Assembly: GCF_934754925.1 (NCBI RefSeq)
Contig: NZ_CAKVJA010000007.1
Location: 12,296-76,295 of the forward strand
Reading direction: 5' to 3'
DNA: 64,000 nt
From: an uncultured Clostridium sp.
GTDB lineage: Bacteria; Bacillota; Clostridia; Clostridiales; Clostridiaceae
Position numbers and translations under genes: made by a program. The notes under the pieces were generated by a model, which did not search any database, was not told the origin of the DNA, and saw nothing but the letters and a program-made list of their open reading frames with translations. Shown here in pieces: positions 26,758 to 36,259 of this stretch (its first letter is position 1; each line of letters opens with the position of its first letter).

Positions 26758-27193
26758 ATGAAAATAAGCGAGGTAGCAAAGTTAAGCGGAGTTACAGTAA
26801 GGACACTTCATTATTATGATGAAATTGGACTTTTAAAACCAAGTAAGACTACGGAAGCTGGATACAGAATGTATTCAATTGAGGATTTAGAAAAGTTACA
26901 ACAAATACTATTTTTTAGAGAATTAGATTTTCCATTAAATGAAATAAAAGAAATAATGATAAATCCAAAATATGATAAAATTGAAGCGTTAAATAAGCAT
27001 AAGGAATTGCTTATAGAAAAAAGAAAAAGAATAGATGGATTAGTTACCTTTTTATAATTGCACAAAGGAAATTTTAAGTTGTTTAGGATTAATGTATATA
27101 GGAGATGAAAGATTTAAAGAAAATATAGATAAATATGGAGAAGGAACTTCAGAATTCATGGCAAAGGCAATTGAGATATATTGCTCAAAATAA
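26758..27193 (+). pseudogene. MerR/TipAS-family regulator broken by an internal out-of-frame deletion
   Basis: The N-terminal 96 residues are a complete MerR DNA-binding domain and coiled coil (MKISEVAKLSGVTVRTLHYYDE... to RIDGLVT). The frame then closes after TFL. One base shift away, from about 27050, the DNA encodes the C-terminal end of a TipAS antibiotic-binding domain: FYNCTKEILSCLGLMYIGDE followed by a segment ending KYGEGTSEFMAKAIEIYCSK and a stop at 27191-27193. Compared with the usual about 250 residues, roughly 110 codons of the middle are gone and the reading frame is lost. A truncated DNA-binding protein of 99 residues could still be made. GAGG precedes the ATG. Confidence 0.85.
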
Positions 27194-27212
27194 AAGCTTA
27201 TATTTATAATAT

Positions 27213-27242
27213 AAAGTCCACAACAATTGTTGTGGATTTTTT
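27213..27242 (+). terminator. Terminator after the MerR remnant
   Basis: Perfect 20-base palindrome TCCACAACAATTGTTGTGGA (27217-27236) followed by six T. Confidence 0.85.
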
Positions 27243-27446
27243 GCAGGTATTATGTATTTAACAACTTGACATTTTCTTGAAAAAAGCAAAAAATAAATAT
27301 AAAAATGAGAAGATTTAATTTATTGTACTAAGGGTAAGGTGCAGTATTATTTTAATATGGTATCTGCACAAATAATGAATGAAATATATAGTGAGTAGTT
27401 TTTAAAGTGTTTGGAAAAAGAAATATTGAGAAAGAGGGAATAAAAA

Positions 27447-28550
27447 ATGTTTTTCTATATTGTACTACCAGTAATATTTATGATTCCTTTTGGAATATAT
27501 ATATATTTTTTTATTAGAAGAATCTTAAATTTGCTTATGAAAGATAAGAAAATCAAGCAACAAAAAATTATAAGTTTAGTTTTAACATTACTTATAATGA
27601 TACCAGCATTAAAGGTATGGGGAACATGGGCAGTTGTAGTATTTCATATTGTTATAATTGCATGGGTAGTTGAATTAATTTATTTTATTATAAAGAAATT
27701 TACTAATAATAGTTTTATTAAAGTAACTTATAGAAGTGGAATTATACCGTTATTATTAACAGCAATTTTAATTGTATATGGATATATAAATATTCATAAT
27801 ATAATTGAAAAAGATTATACTGTGTATACAAATAAAAATATTGGGAGCAAAGCCTATAGAGTAGATTTTATATCAGATCTCCATTTTGGCACTACTATGG
27901 ATAATGAGACATTGCAAAAATACTGTGATAAAATATCAGAAACTAATGCAGATATAGTAATATTAGGTGGAGATATTGTAGATGAAAGTACGACTTTAAA
28001 AGAAATGCAAGATGCATTTAAAATATTATCAACTATTAAAAGTAATTATGGGATATATTATGTATATGGTAATCATGATAAATCTAAATATACAATAGAT
28101 CCTAACTATACTGAAGAAGAGTTAGAGGAAGCAATAATAAATTCAGGAATAAAAATACTTGCCGATGATATATATGAAATAAATGATGAACTGTGTATAA
28201 TAGGAAGAAAAGATAGATCTTATGCAAATGAAACTAGAAAATCATCACAAGAACTATCAAAAGAAGTAAGTGATGATTATTATAAAATAATAGTTGATCA
28301 TGAGCCTTGTGAATTAAAAGAAAATAGTGAAAGTGGATATGATTTAATGATTTCTGGGCATACACATTATGGTCAAATATGGCCAATAGGACAGTTGATG
28401 GAATTGTTTAATATTAATGAAATGGAATATGGATATGAAAAAAAAGACAATATGGATATAATAGTCTCTTGTGGAATAGGAGGTTGGGGATATCCATTAA
28501 GAACAGAAAAACATTGTGAATATGTAGTGATTGATATTGTGAGGAAATAA
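27447..28550 (+). CDS. Membrane-anchored metallophosphoesterase
   Basis: 367 residues. Three to four hydrophobic segments fill the first about 130 residues (a start-region helix IVLPVIFMIPFGIYIYFFI and others). A calcineurin-like phosphoesterase domain follows with all metal motifs: DFISDLHFG, GGDIVD, YGNHD, and the late GHTHYGQIWP. This is the layout of YkuE/YaeI-type membrane phosphoesterases, some of which act on lipid intermediates. The active site should lie close to the membrane. It is separated by only three bases from the next gene, so they probably form an operon with the U32 pair. Confidence 0.87.
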   Translation: MFFYIVLPVIFMIPFGIYIYFFIRRILNLLMKDKKIKQQKIISLVLTLLIMIPALKVWGTWAVVVFHIVIIAWVVELIYFIIKKFTNNSFIKVTYRSGIIPLLLTAILIVYGYINIHNIIEKDYTVYTNKNIGSKAYRVDFISDLHFGTTMDNETLQKYCDKISETNADIVILGGDIVDESTTLKEMQDAFKILSTIKSNYGIYYVYGNHDKSKYTIDPNYTEEELEEAIINSGIKILADDIYEINDELCIIGRKDRSYANETRKSSQELSKEVSDDYYKIIVDHEPCELKENSESGYDLMISGHTHYGQIWPIGQLMELFNINEMEYGYEKKDNMDIIVSCGIGGWGYPLRTEKHCEYVVIDIVRK

Positions 28551-28553
28551 ATT

Positions 28554-29894
28554 TTGGAAAGAGAAGAAGTAGAATTATTACCATCAGGGTTAATAACCTG
28601 TTTATTAAATATTAAAGAAGTAAGAATAATGAAAATATCTCCTGAAAGGTTAACTATAAGATTAGCACAAGAGATAAAGGAGATAAATGAATTAAAGGTT
28701 ATATTTCATATATTTGATGAAAATAGATATGAAGAAATAACTATAGAAAAATATAATTTGATAAATAAGGAGAAGCATGAGTTTTATATAACTTATGTTT
28801 TTTCTATTAAGGACGAAGCTTATTTACAAAATGTGAGAAATACTTTTAACAATTATACTAGATATATTAGATTAAAGTCATATAGTGATGATAATTATTT
28901 TTCTAATGAGATGGTAGGATATCCTTCAGAAAAAGATTATGATTTCTATGAAGATTATATAAGTCAAAAGCAAGAGTGGATGACTAATTTAAATTATGAT
29001 AGCTTTAATTATAGTATTTTAAATTCAGTAGAATTAGCCATTAATATAGATAATTATGAGCTGTATAATAAATATTTAAATGAAGACATAGAGGTATTTG
29101 TTGATAATTACTTAAAAAATAATTTTATAGAAAAGCATAAGCTTATGCATAAAAATATATCAAGAATTTATATTGGAAATGAGTTTTGTCATAATTTATT
29201 TCCAAGCCTTGAATTGTTAATTGAAATGATTAACAAGGCTAAAGAAGAAAATCTAGAAATTACAATATGTTTTACATATATAAGAGAGTGCTATATAGAA
29301 AAAACTAGATATATAATAGAGAAGATATATGATTGGTGTATTGAAAATAATAAAAATATAGAAATTGTAATAAATGATTGGGGAATGATAAAGTTAGTAC
29401 AGGATAAAAGTGATTATTTTATTCTTAACCTAGGAGTATTATTAAATAAAAGAAAGAAGGATCCAAGGTATGTTTATAAAAAAGGGTATAAGGAAAACAA
29501 TAAGTTAATAGGAAAAAATAATCTTAATAGTTATATTTTTAATAGATTTCTAAATGAAAATAATATAAAAAGATATGAGTATGAAAATTGTGGATATGAT
29601 ATTGAAATTGCAGAAGGAAATCATAGTTTACATATTCCTTTTTATGTAACTAATACATCTCAGTATTGTACATTATATGCAATGTGTACAACAATGAATA
29701 GAGGTAATCAAAAACTTGTTAAAGGATGTCCAATGTACTGTAAGGAATATATATTTTCATATCCAAAGCACTTAAAAATGGTAGGAAGATATAATTCAAT
29801 ATTTGCTTTTGATGACACATTACTTAAGGATTTTGAGAAGTTAGAGCATTATATAGATAATGGAATAGATAGAATAGTTTTAAATTTTATATAA
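28554..29894 (+). CDS. U32-family-like protein with a four-Cys cluster
   Basis: 446 residues. The second half has U32/UbiU-like features: a barrel-type segment EITICFTYIRECYI, then ILNLGVLLNKRKKDPR. Four cysteines follow in QYCTLYAMCTTMN and VKGCPMYCKEY, near residues 370-400, likely a 4Fe-4S site. The N-terminal about 130 residues are a separate beta-rich domain that I cannot name; it faintly recalls PilZ but lacks RxxxR. The start is TTG at 28554 with GAGG nine bases upstream; an ATG 25 codons later is an alternative without a good SD. U32 relatives include peptidase-annotated proteins and RNA or quinone hydroxylases. Confidence 0.6.
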   Translation: MEREEVELLPSGLITCLLNIKEVRIMKISPERLTIRLAQEIKEINELKVIFHIFDENRYEEITIEKYNLINKEKHEFYITYVFSIKDEAYLQNVRNTFNNYTRYIRLKSYSDDNYFSNEMVGYPSEKDYDFYEDYISQKQEWMTNLNYDSFNYSILNSVELAINIDNYELYNKYLNEDIEVFVDNYLKNNFIEKHKLMHKNISRIYIGNEFCHNLFPSLELLIEMINKAKEENLEITICFTYIRECYIEKTRYIIEKIYDWCIENNKNIEIVINDWGMIKLVQDKSDYFILNLGVLLNKRKKDPRYVYKKGYKENNKLIGKNNLNSYIFNRFLNENNIKRYEYENCGYDIEIAEGNHSLHIPFYVTNTSQYCTLYAMCTTMNRGNQKLVKGCPMYCKEYIFSYPKHLKMVGRYNSIFAFDDTLLKDFEKLEHYIDNGIDRIVLNFI

Positions 29895-29908
29895 ATGAGG
29901 AAAATAAA

Positions 29909-30889
29909 ATGAAAATAGTAGCAGGACTTGGGTGTATTGATGATTATATAAGATTAGTTAAAGCAGGGGCAGATGAAGTTTTTTGTGGATATGTTCCTTA
30001 TGAGTGGAATAAAAAGTATGGAAGTCTTTTTCCTTTAAATAGAAGAGAAGTGCTTTATTATAATATCCAAATAAATTCTTTAGAAGACATGAAGATATTA
30101 AAGAAAATGGTAGATATTTATAATGTTCCAGTAAGCATAGCATTTAATTATTTATATTATATAGAAGAGCAATATGAGGAAATAGCTAATATAATACAAG
30201 ATTTAATAAGGATTGGATTTAATGAATTTATTATAGCTGATATTGCACTTATATTATATTTAAAAGAAAAGGAAATAAAGTGTGTTATACATTTAAGTGG
30301 AGAATGTGCAGAAATTAATAGCCTAGCAATAGATTTTTTAAATAAACTAAATATAGCTAGATATGTTTTTCATAGAAAAAATACAATTGAAGATATAGAA
30401 TCATGTATAAAAAATAATAGGATAAAAAACTTGCAATATGAAGCTTTTATTTTAAATGAAAAATGTCATTATAGTGGTGCCTTTTGTAGCTCTTTGCATT
30501 GTGATGAAATGTGTCATTTATGTAAGATGCCATATGATTTAGTTAAAATAAATGAGGAATCTAATTATTTTCAGGATGTTGATAAGAAGCTTCAACTTTA
30601 CTATAAGGATTTTGAAGAGAAAGAATTATATATAGAAAATAAAAGCGAGTCATATATTTTAGGAAATACAGGATGTGGTATTTGCGAATTGAAAAAGTTA
30701 AAGGAAGCAGGAGTTACTCACCTAAAAGTTGTTGGGAGAGGTAAGTATGTAGATGATATTGAAAAGGATATTATAGGATTAAAAGAAGCCATTAATATGA
30801 TTGAAAACATTGATAATGATAGGGATTATAAAAAGGCCATAAAAAATAAGCTATTTAAAGGTAAATGTAGCAAAGAGTGTTATTATTAA
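29909..30889 (+). CDS. U32-family (peptidase U32 / UbiU-UbiV-like) protein
   Basis: 326 residues. The U32 TIM-barrel pattern is clear: an N-terminal VAGLGCIDDYIRLVKAGADEVFCG, followed by HLSGECAEINSLAIDFL. A cysteine cluster lies at about residues 176-195 (CHYSGAFCSSLHCDEMCHLC). The C-terminal hallmark includes CGICELKKLKEAGVTHLKVVGRGK. Such proteins bind 4Fe-4S and, where studied (UbiU/UbiV, TrhP, RlhA), support hydroxylation of quinone precursors or RNA. It is encoded 14 bp after another U32-like gene and 72 bp before dus, so a heterodimer acting on RNA is plausible but unproven. Confidence 0.75.
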   Translation: MKIVAGLGCIDDYIRLVKAGADEVFCGYVPYEWNKKYGSLFPLNRREVLYYNIQINSLEDMKILKKMVDIYNVPVSIAFNYLYYIEEQYEEIANIIQDLIRIGFNEFIIADIALILYLKEKEIKCVIHLSGECAEINSLAIDFLNKLNIARYVFHRKNTIEDIESCIKNNRIKNLQYEAFILNEKCHYSGAFCSSLHCDEMCHLCKMPYDLVKINEESNYFQDVDKKLQLYYKDFEEKELYIENKSESYILGNTGCGICELKKLKEAGVTHLKVVGRGKYVDDIEKDIIGLKEAINMIENIDNDRDYKKAIKNKLFKGKCSKECYY

Positions 30890-30961
30890 TATTAATGTAG
30901 ATTATAAGGTGTTTGACTGATATAATATTTTTTAGAATATTTACAAACGAGGAGTAATTAC

Positions 30962-31924
30962 ATGAAATATTATTTAGCACCAATGGAAGGAATTACAGGG
31001 CATATATATAGAAATGCTTATGAAAAATACTTTCATAATATAGATAAATACTTTACACCCTTTATTGTACCTAATCAAAGTTTAAGTCTTAAAACTAAAG
31101 AGCTAAGAGATTTATTACCAGAAAACAATGAAGGTTTAAATGTAGTGCCACAGATATTAACTAATGATGCAGAAGGATTTATATTAACTGCAAATAAGTT
31201 AAAGCAATTAGGATATAATGAAATTAATTTAAATTTAGGATGTCCAGCAGGAACAGTTGTTTCAAAAAAGAGAGGATCAGGATTTCTTGCTTATCCAGAT
31301 GAATTAGAGAGATTTTTAGATGAAATATATAAAATTGATAATATAAAAATATCAATAAAAACTAGATTAGGAAAAGAAATGCCAGAAGAATTTTATAAGC
31401 TTATTGAGATTTATAATAAGTATCCTCTTGAAGAATTAATAATTCATCCTAGAACTAGGGAGGATTTTTACGGAAATACACCAAATTTAAAAATGTTTAA
31501 AGAAGCATTATCTTTAAGTAAACATTCTGTATGTTATAATGGTGATATTTTTACTACTGAAAATTATCATAACATAGTAAATGAGTTTCCACAAATAGAT
31601 AAAGTAATGCTTGGAAGAGGCATATTAGCTAATCCAGGATTAATCGGTGAAATTAGAGATAATAATTTTATTAGTAAGGAAATTTTGAAAAAGTTCCATG
31701 ATGAAATTTTTGAAAATTATACAATTCTTTTAAATGAAGACAAAAATGCCATGTATAGAATGAAAGAACTTTGGGGATATATGTCACATATATTTACAGA
31801 TAATAAGAAGTATTATAAAAAAATTAAGAAAGCACAAAAAGCTAAAGATTATAGAGAAGCTGTTTCAAGTTTATTTCAAGAGCAAGAAATTATAAAAGGT
31901 GCTGGATTATTTAGTAGTGAATAA
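30962..31924 (+). CDS. tRNA-dihydrouridine synthase
   Basis: 320-residue FMN enzyme that reduces uridine to dihydrouridine in tRNA. Family motifs are YYLAPMEGITGHIYRN at the start, the catalytic-Cys motif INLNLGCPAGTVVSKKRGSG, IKTRLG, LIIHPRTREDFYG, YNGDIF and VMLGRGILANPGL. The length fits the bacterial Dus family, but which tRNA position it modifies cannot be read from the sequence. The start has GAGGAG upstream. Confidence 0.9.
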   Translation: MKYYLAPMEGITGHIYRNAYEKYFHNIDKYFTPFIVPNQSLSLKTKELRDLLPENNEGLNVVPQILTNDAEGFILTANKLKQLGYNEINLNLGCPAGTVVSKKRGSGFLAYPDELERFLDEIYKIDNIKISIKTRLGKEMPEEFYKLIEIYNKYPLEELIIHPRTREDFYGNTPNLKMFKEALSLSKHSVCYNGDIFTTENYHNIVNEFPQIDKVMLGRGILANPGLIGEIRDNNFISKEILKKFHDEIFENYTILLNEDKNAMYRMKELWGYMSHIFTDNKKYYKKIKKAQKAKDYREAVSSLFQEQEIIKGAGLFSSE

Positions 31925-31936
31925 TACATAATAATA

Positions 31937-31975
31937 AATGAGGATTCAAAAATAAAAGTTTTGAATCCTCATTTT
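31937..31975. terminator. Bidirectional terminator
   Basis: Sixteen-base arms (31937-31952 and 31959-31974, core TGAGGATTC/GAATCCTCA) between convergent genes. Confidence 0.85.
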
Positions 31976-31993
31976 AAAGTTATGAAAATAATA

Positions 31994-32944
31994 TTAATTT
32001 ATATATTTATTTATAAAATTATTTACGGTTGTCCAATAAGTTATTGGATCTACTTCAGAGGCCTTAGCATGCTCTGCACCTTTTATTGTTAACATTTCTT
32101 TTTCGGAACTTGTTGCGTTATAAAGTTTTTCCATCATATAGTAAGGAACAAAATCATCTTGATCTCCATGAATATATAAAATTGGAGTTTTAGAGTTTTT
32201 TACTTGATCTATAGATGAAGCTTTACCTAAGAAATAACCAGCTCTTATTTTAGCAACAATAGATGAAACATTAAGTATTGGAAATTCAGGTAATGAGAAT
32301 AGGGTATCTAATTGATATGCAAATTCATCCCAAACTGATGTATAACCACAATCTGAAACTATTACTTTCACATTAGGAGATATCTCTTCACCAGAAGTCA
32401 TTAATACCGTAGCAGCTCCCATAGAAACTCCATGAAGGACTATTTCAGCATTTGAATTTTCATTTAATATATAGTTTATCCAAGAGATAATATCTAATCT
32501 ATCATCCCATCCCATTCCTATATAGCTTCCTTCACTTAATCCATGGCCTCTTAAATCAGGAATAAGTACATTATAGCCATTATCATAATAATGTTTAGCG
32601 TATGTGCTCATATTTATTCCTTCACTTGTATAACCATGTACAGTAATAACCCATTTATCAGAATAGGTTTTATTTTTAATTTGATAACTATGAAGCTTTA
32701 AGTTATCTGAAGATATTAAATATTCATCAGTATAATTTGAATTGTTTAATAACCAGGAAATATCAGAATCCAAAACTTGTCCACTTGTTGCTTCTGCTTC
32801 TTCTGGTGTTCCAAATACTATATCTTTTGGAGTATTTGGATTTAAAGCTAAATTATAAAAGTAATTTCCAACAAGACTTAGGGATATTACTAGAATAATA
32901 CTAATAAGCCCTAATGATATTCCTAAAAGTTTCTTTTTTTTCAT
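31994..32944 (-). CDS. Membrane-anchored alpha/beta hydrolase
   Basis: 316 residues. One N-terminal membrane helix (LGISLGLISIILVISLSLVG) follows a KKKK start, so the enzyme faces outward. The hydrolase core shows the oxyanion VHGYTSEG, the nucleophile elbow LHGVSMGAA, the acid in IHGDQDDFVP and the His in KGAEHAKA. The family includes extracellular esterases and peptidase-like enzymes (YqkD/BAAT-type); the substrate is not predictable. AAGGAG lies upstream of the ATG. Confidence 0.85.
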   Translation of the reverse strand: MKKKKLLGISLGLISIILVISLSLVGNYFYNLALNPNTPKDIVFGTPEEAEATSGQVLDSDISWLLNNSNYTDEYLISSDNLKLHSYQIKNKTYSDKWVITVHGYTSEGINMSTYAKHYYDNGYNVLIPDLRGHGLSEGSYIGMGWDDRLDIISWINYILNENSNAEIVLHGVSMGAATVLMTSGEEISPNVKVIVSDCGYTSVWDEFAYQLDTLFSLPEFPILNVSSIVAKIRAGYFLGKASSIDQVKNSKTPILYIHGDQDDFVPYYMMEKLYNATSSEKEMLTIKGAEHAKASEVDPITYWTTVNNFINKYIN

Positions 32945-33203
32945 CGTTACTCTCCTTTGTGAATTACTAAAATCAAATAGTTTGAAAATAAAAATTTATT
33001 TTAAATTATTCTATCATATTTTAGAAAAGAATAACAAGTAAATAAAGGGAAATGTTAATGGAGATAAGTGATATAGTATATTAAAGTTAACTGTATACAT
33101 ATTTAATACAGGATAATAGCAACTAAATTAAAAGGGGGCAGTATCACTTATATATGATAAAAAATTAACATATAGATATTCGATTTTTTGGTAAAAAATA
33201 ATT
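32945..33203. other. Intergenic region between divergent genes
   Basis: AT-rich DNA between the alpha/beta hydrolase and the SEC-C gene. I see no ORF with a ribosome site, no terminator and no known RNA. A GGGGGCAGTATCAC stretch near 33133-33146 stands out in base composition but has no interpretable partner. Confidence 0.5.
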
Positions 33204-33231
33204 TTGACTATAACGAAAAAATATATATAAT
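33204..33231 (+). promoter_or_regulatory. Promoter of the SEC-C gene
   Basis: TTGACT (33204-33209), 16-bp spacer, TATAAT (33226-33231), about 50 bp before the start codon. Confidence 0.7.
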
Positions 33232-33281
33232 AGAATAAGTGATTTTTTTTGTAGAATATAATATGGGGTGACATAAATTAA

Positions 33282-34406
33282 ATGGAAGATAAGAATAAAC
33301 TTCAAGAAGAAATAATGAAGGCTGATAATAAAACAGTTGAAAAAATGTGGAAAAGTATAGATGAGGATCATACTTTAAGAGCTTTCTTAGAAAAAATGAC
33401 TAAAGATGAATTAGTTAAAATAGCTAAGAAATATGCGGTTAGAGGAATTACAACATTAAAGAAGGCTGATGTTGTTGAAAAAATGGTTACTGTAGTATTA
33501 GAGAATGCTAAAGTTGCTTTAGAGTTAATGGAAGAAAGTTCTTTAAAATATATAGAAGAATTACTTAAGGTGAACGGACTAAAAAAATATGAATGTAATG
33601 AGATGATTTATATTAATTATTTAAGAAATAGAGGCTTAGCTTTTTCAGGAGTTAAAAATGATGAGGCATTTGTAGTTATTCCAGAAGAATTAAAGAGCGT
33701 AATTAGCGGTCACTTAAATAAGGATTTAAAAGATAAAGCTAGATTAAATGAAGAAGTAATAAAAGCTATTTCAGGAATGGTTTATTACTATGGTGTTTGC
33801 AAAATAGATTTTATCAAATCTAATATAAAAAATATATTTGGAACAAGCTTTGATGAATCATATATAAATACATTAATAACAAATGGGGAAGAGCTTGGAT
33901 ATGACTATGTTGTTGATGGAGATATGCTTTGCAATATAGATGTAGAGGATGTAGAAAAGATATTAAAGCTTCAAGAAGAATGTAAAAATGATTATTATAA
34001 ATTTGATAAGAAATCATTAGTAAAAGCAGGTAAAGTTGATTTTGTTGAAGAAAATAAACAAGGAGCTAAATTAGAGAAAGTTCTTGGTGAATTATTTGTT
34101 ATTGATAAGAGTATCCTAAAGGAAGAAATGGATGGCTTTATAGTTGCTATAAAAAATGAAGTAGAAAAGTCTGAAGCTATAGATATATTTTTACAAGCTT
34201 ATGAAATACAATCAGAAGAAGAAAGAAATATTTTTGTATATGAATTAGAACTTTTTGCAAAAAGCATTAGAAAATGGTCTTTAAAGGGATATACTGAAGA
34301 TGAAATAGAAAAAGCAAATGCTAGAGTTGTTAATGAAGTTAAAATAGGTAGAAATGATCCATGCATATGTGGTAGCGGTAAAAAATATAAAAAATGTTGT
34401 GGATAA
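33282..34406 (+). CDS. SEC-C metal-binding domain protein
   Basis: 374 residues. The C-terminus is the zinc-binding SEC-C motif, [19 protein letters not shown]. Residues about 25-75 ([20 protein letters not shown]...KKADVVEKM) resemble a SAP/Rho-N-like helix-extension-helix fold often linked to nucleic acid binding. The middle is helical with no motif. The SEC-C tail occurs on SecA and on many stand-alone proteins thought to contact ribosomes. The function here is unknown. It stands alone behind a good promoter and is followed by a terminator. Confidence 0.75.
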   Translation: MEDKNKLQEEIMKADNKTVEKMWKSIDEDHTLRAFLEKMTKDELVKIAKKYAVRGITTLKKADVVEKMVTVVLENAKVALELMEESSLKYIEELLKVNGLKKYECNEMIYINYLRNRGLAFSGVKNDEAFVVIPEELKSVISGHLNKDLKDKARLNEEVIKAISGMVYYYGVCKIDFIKSNIKNIFGTSFDESYINTLITNGEELGYDYVVDGDMLCNIDVEDVEKILKLQEECKNDYYKFDKKSLVKAGKVDFVEENKQGAKLEKVLGELFVIDKSILKEEMDGFIVAIKNEVEKSEAIDIFLQAYEIQSEEERNIFVYELELFAKSIRKWSLKGYTEDEIEKANARVVNEVKIGRNDPCICGSGKKYKKCCG

Positions 34407-34419
34407 ATTAATTATACTA

Positions 34420-34450
34420 AAAAGGAATGTTTAAATACATTCCTTTTTTC
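34420..34450 (+). terminator. Terminator after the SEC-C gene
   Basis: AAAAGGAATGT (34420-34430) pairs with ACATTCCTTTT (34437-34447), followed by more T. The remaining roughly 250 bp before the next gene is AT-rich with nothing recognisable. Confidence 0.85.
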
Positions 34451-34704
34451 ATGAATAATAAAGTTCTAATAATCTAAAAAAATTAAAGTGAATTAAAAAA
34501 AATAATTATTTGTTAATTAAATCATAATCTAAGCTAAAAAAGTGCAATTTAAATTAACTAAAAATGAAACTATTACAGCTAATAAATATTATAAGTATAG
34601 AATAATTAAATATTTTGTAAAGGTAAACATCGTGATTTTAGCGTCATAAAATATATTAGACCCAAGAAAATTATATAAAAAATATATTTGTGAGGTGAAT
34701 TGAA

Positions 34705-35118
34705 ATGTTTAGTGCAATAATGTTACTAGGTGCTTCTATACTCATGATAATTTCTGTAAAATTATTTGTAAAACAAATGAATTTAATTAATAAAGGTATA
34801 AAGAAAAAAGCAAAGGTTATAGAATTACAGGGTTTCAGTTATATAACTTATGGAAGTGAAAGAAATAAAATATATAATGTAGATATAAATCCTGTTTTAG
34901 AAATTGATTTAGGAAATGAAAAATTAAGAATTGATTATCACGACTATGATGAAATGTCAGATTTGAATGAAGGAGATGAAGTAGAACTTATTTATCCAGA
35001 AGGAAATATAAAAAAGATAACTAGATATTCAAAATATGAATTACTTAAAAAGTCAATTTGGTTTGGAATAATATCATTTATAATCATGATAATTTCTATA
35101 AGTTTGATAGTAATATAA
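34705..35118 (+). CDS. DUF3592-like small membrane protein
   Basis: 137 residues with one membrane helix at each end (AIMLLGASILMIISVKLFV and IWFGIISFIIMIISISLIV). Between them is an extracytoplasmic or cytoplasmic beta-rich domain, KKKAKVIELQGF to NEGDEVELIYPEGNIKKIT. This is the DUF3592 layout, a widespread family of unknown role. GTGAGGTG precedes the ATG. It has no clear operon partner. Confidence 0.65.
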   Translation: MFSAIMLLGASILMIISVKLFVKQMNLINKGIKKKAKVIELQGFSYITYGSERNKIYNVDINPVLEIDLGNEKLRIDYHDYDEMSDLNEGDEVELIYPEGNIKKITRYSKYELLKKSIWFGIISFIIMIISISLIVI

Positions 35119-35128
35119 ATTTATAAAT

Positions 35129-35160
35129 AGGGGAGAGTATTTTATATCTCCTCTTATTCA
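35129..35160 (+). terminator. Putative weak terminator
   Basis: AGGGGAGA (35129-35136) pairs with TCTCCTCT (35147-35154), followed by a short T-rich stretch. Confidence 0.45.
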
Positions 35161-35279
35161 TTTGTAATAAACAATATTAGTAAATTATAAATGATAAATA
35201 ATTTCAAATAATACTGGATAAAATGTATTAATGTATTTTATAATAATAGTGTATTTTTATTTTTGGGAGAGTGAAACAA

Positions 35280-35738
35280 ATGATACGTAAAGAGTCTGAG
35301 GACGTTTTAAATATGTTATTAGTAAAATTATTTAATGATATTTTAAAAATTGAAGCTGCAGCTATAAAGCAAGGCGAATTTAGTGATCTATCTGTTACTG
35401 AAAATCATATTATTGAAGCTATTGGTAAGGATAGAGAGATGACTATGACAGAGGTAGCAAAAGATTTAGATATTACAGTAGGAACATTAACTACTGCTAT
35501 AAATAGATTAATAAAAAAAGAGTATGTTGAGAGAAGAAGAATAGAAGAAGATAGAAGAGTAGTTTTAATAAAACTGACAAACAAAGGAGAAATGGCATTT
35601 GATAGTCATGCACAGTTTCATGATGATATGATAAAAAGTATTATACAAGAGCTTCCGGAGACTGAGGAAACTGTACTTATAACATCATTAAAGAGAATGA
35701 CTAACTTTTTTGAAGAAAAATATAATCTTCTTGGTTAG
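35280..35738 (+). CDS. MarR family transcriptional regulator
   Basis: 152-residue winged-helix repressor. The wHTH is complete: EMTMTEVAKDLDITVGTLTTAINRLIKKEYVERRR, then EEDRRVVLIKLTNKG. The spacing and tone resemble clostridial FabT-like MarR proteins, but no fatty-acid genes follow, so the target is unknown. The ATG at 35280 is ten bases after GGGAG; a GTG nine bases earlier abuts the SD. The next gene, 58 bp on, is a HutP-family protein, possibly in the same transcript. Confidence 0.88.
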   Translation: MIRKESEDVLNMLLVKLFNDILKIEAAAIKQGEFSDLSVTENHIIEAIGKDREMTMTEVAKDLDITVGTLTTAINRLIKKEYVERRRIEEDRRVVLIKLTNKGEMAFDSHAQFHDDMIKSIIQELPETEETVLITSLKRMTNFFEEKYNLLG

Positions 35739-35796
35739 TTAATTAAATTATAAACTTCGTTTTGTAAAATATTTTAATATTTAAAGGGGTATGGGA

Positions 35797-36213
35797 ATGA
35801 GTTATAGTTCAAGTATGGAGGTTGCTAAGATTGCTACACAAATGGCAATATCAACAAGAGAAGAAGAAGAGCAATTAAAGGAGTTATATAAAAAATCGGG
35901 AATATTAGTTACAGCAGTTAATATAGGCGGTAATATTAATGAATCTACATCTAAAATATTAGAGCGTGCTTTAGTGGCATCTAAAAGAAGTAATGTTATA
36001 AGGGATGAACACTTACATGAAGGTGGAATTATTGGAGCAACTAGAGATGCATTAATGCAAATTAGAGAGAGAGCTAGCGGACAAAATGTTGGAGGAAAAG
36101 TTGGAATAGCTAGAAAAGGACAACATATGAGCGTTTGTATATTTTTAAGCGTAGGTCTTCTACATTTAGATGAGGTTGTAATTGGGATTGGCCATAGGGC
36201 TGTGCCCGAATAA
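35797..36213 (+). CDS. HutP family RNA-binding protein
   Basis: 138 residues. Conserved HutP blocks are RDEHLHEGGIIGATRDALMQI and the C-terminal GIGHRAVPE, both carrying the His residues that bind the metal ion in Bacillus HutP. HutP is the histidine- and Mg-dependent antiterminator of the hut (histidine use) operon. No hut genes are in this window and no UAG-repeat leader is evident nearby. This clostridial homologue therefore probably controls another transcript (inference). The ATG at 35797 lies seven bases after AAAGGGG. A terminator follows at once. Confidence 0.85.
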   Translation: MSYSSSMEVAKIATQMAISTREEEEQLKELYKKSGILVTAVNIGGNINESTSKILERALVASKRSNVIRDEHLHEGGIIGATRDALMQIRERASGQNVGGKVGIARKGQHMSVCIFLSVGLLHLDEVVIGIGHRAVPE

Positions 36214-36217
36214 TATA

Positions 36218-36259
36218 GTAGGTTAGTATAGAAAAAAATTTTATACTAATCTATTTTTT
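36218..36259 (+). terminator. Terminator after the HutP gene
   Basis: Arms TAGGTTAGTATA and TATACTAATCTA around an A-rich loop, followed by TTTTTTA. The region from here to the ABC transporter (about 220 bp) is AT-rich. It contains a weak AAAGAAAAG/CTTTTCTTT foldback at 36386-36416 but no T-box. Confidence 0.8.
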
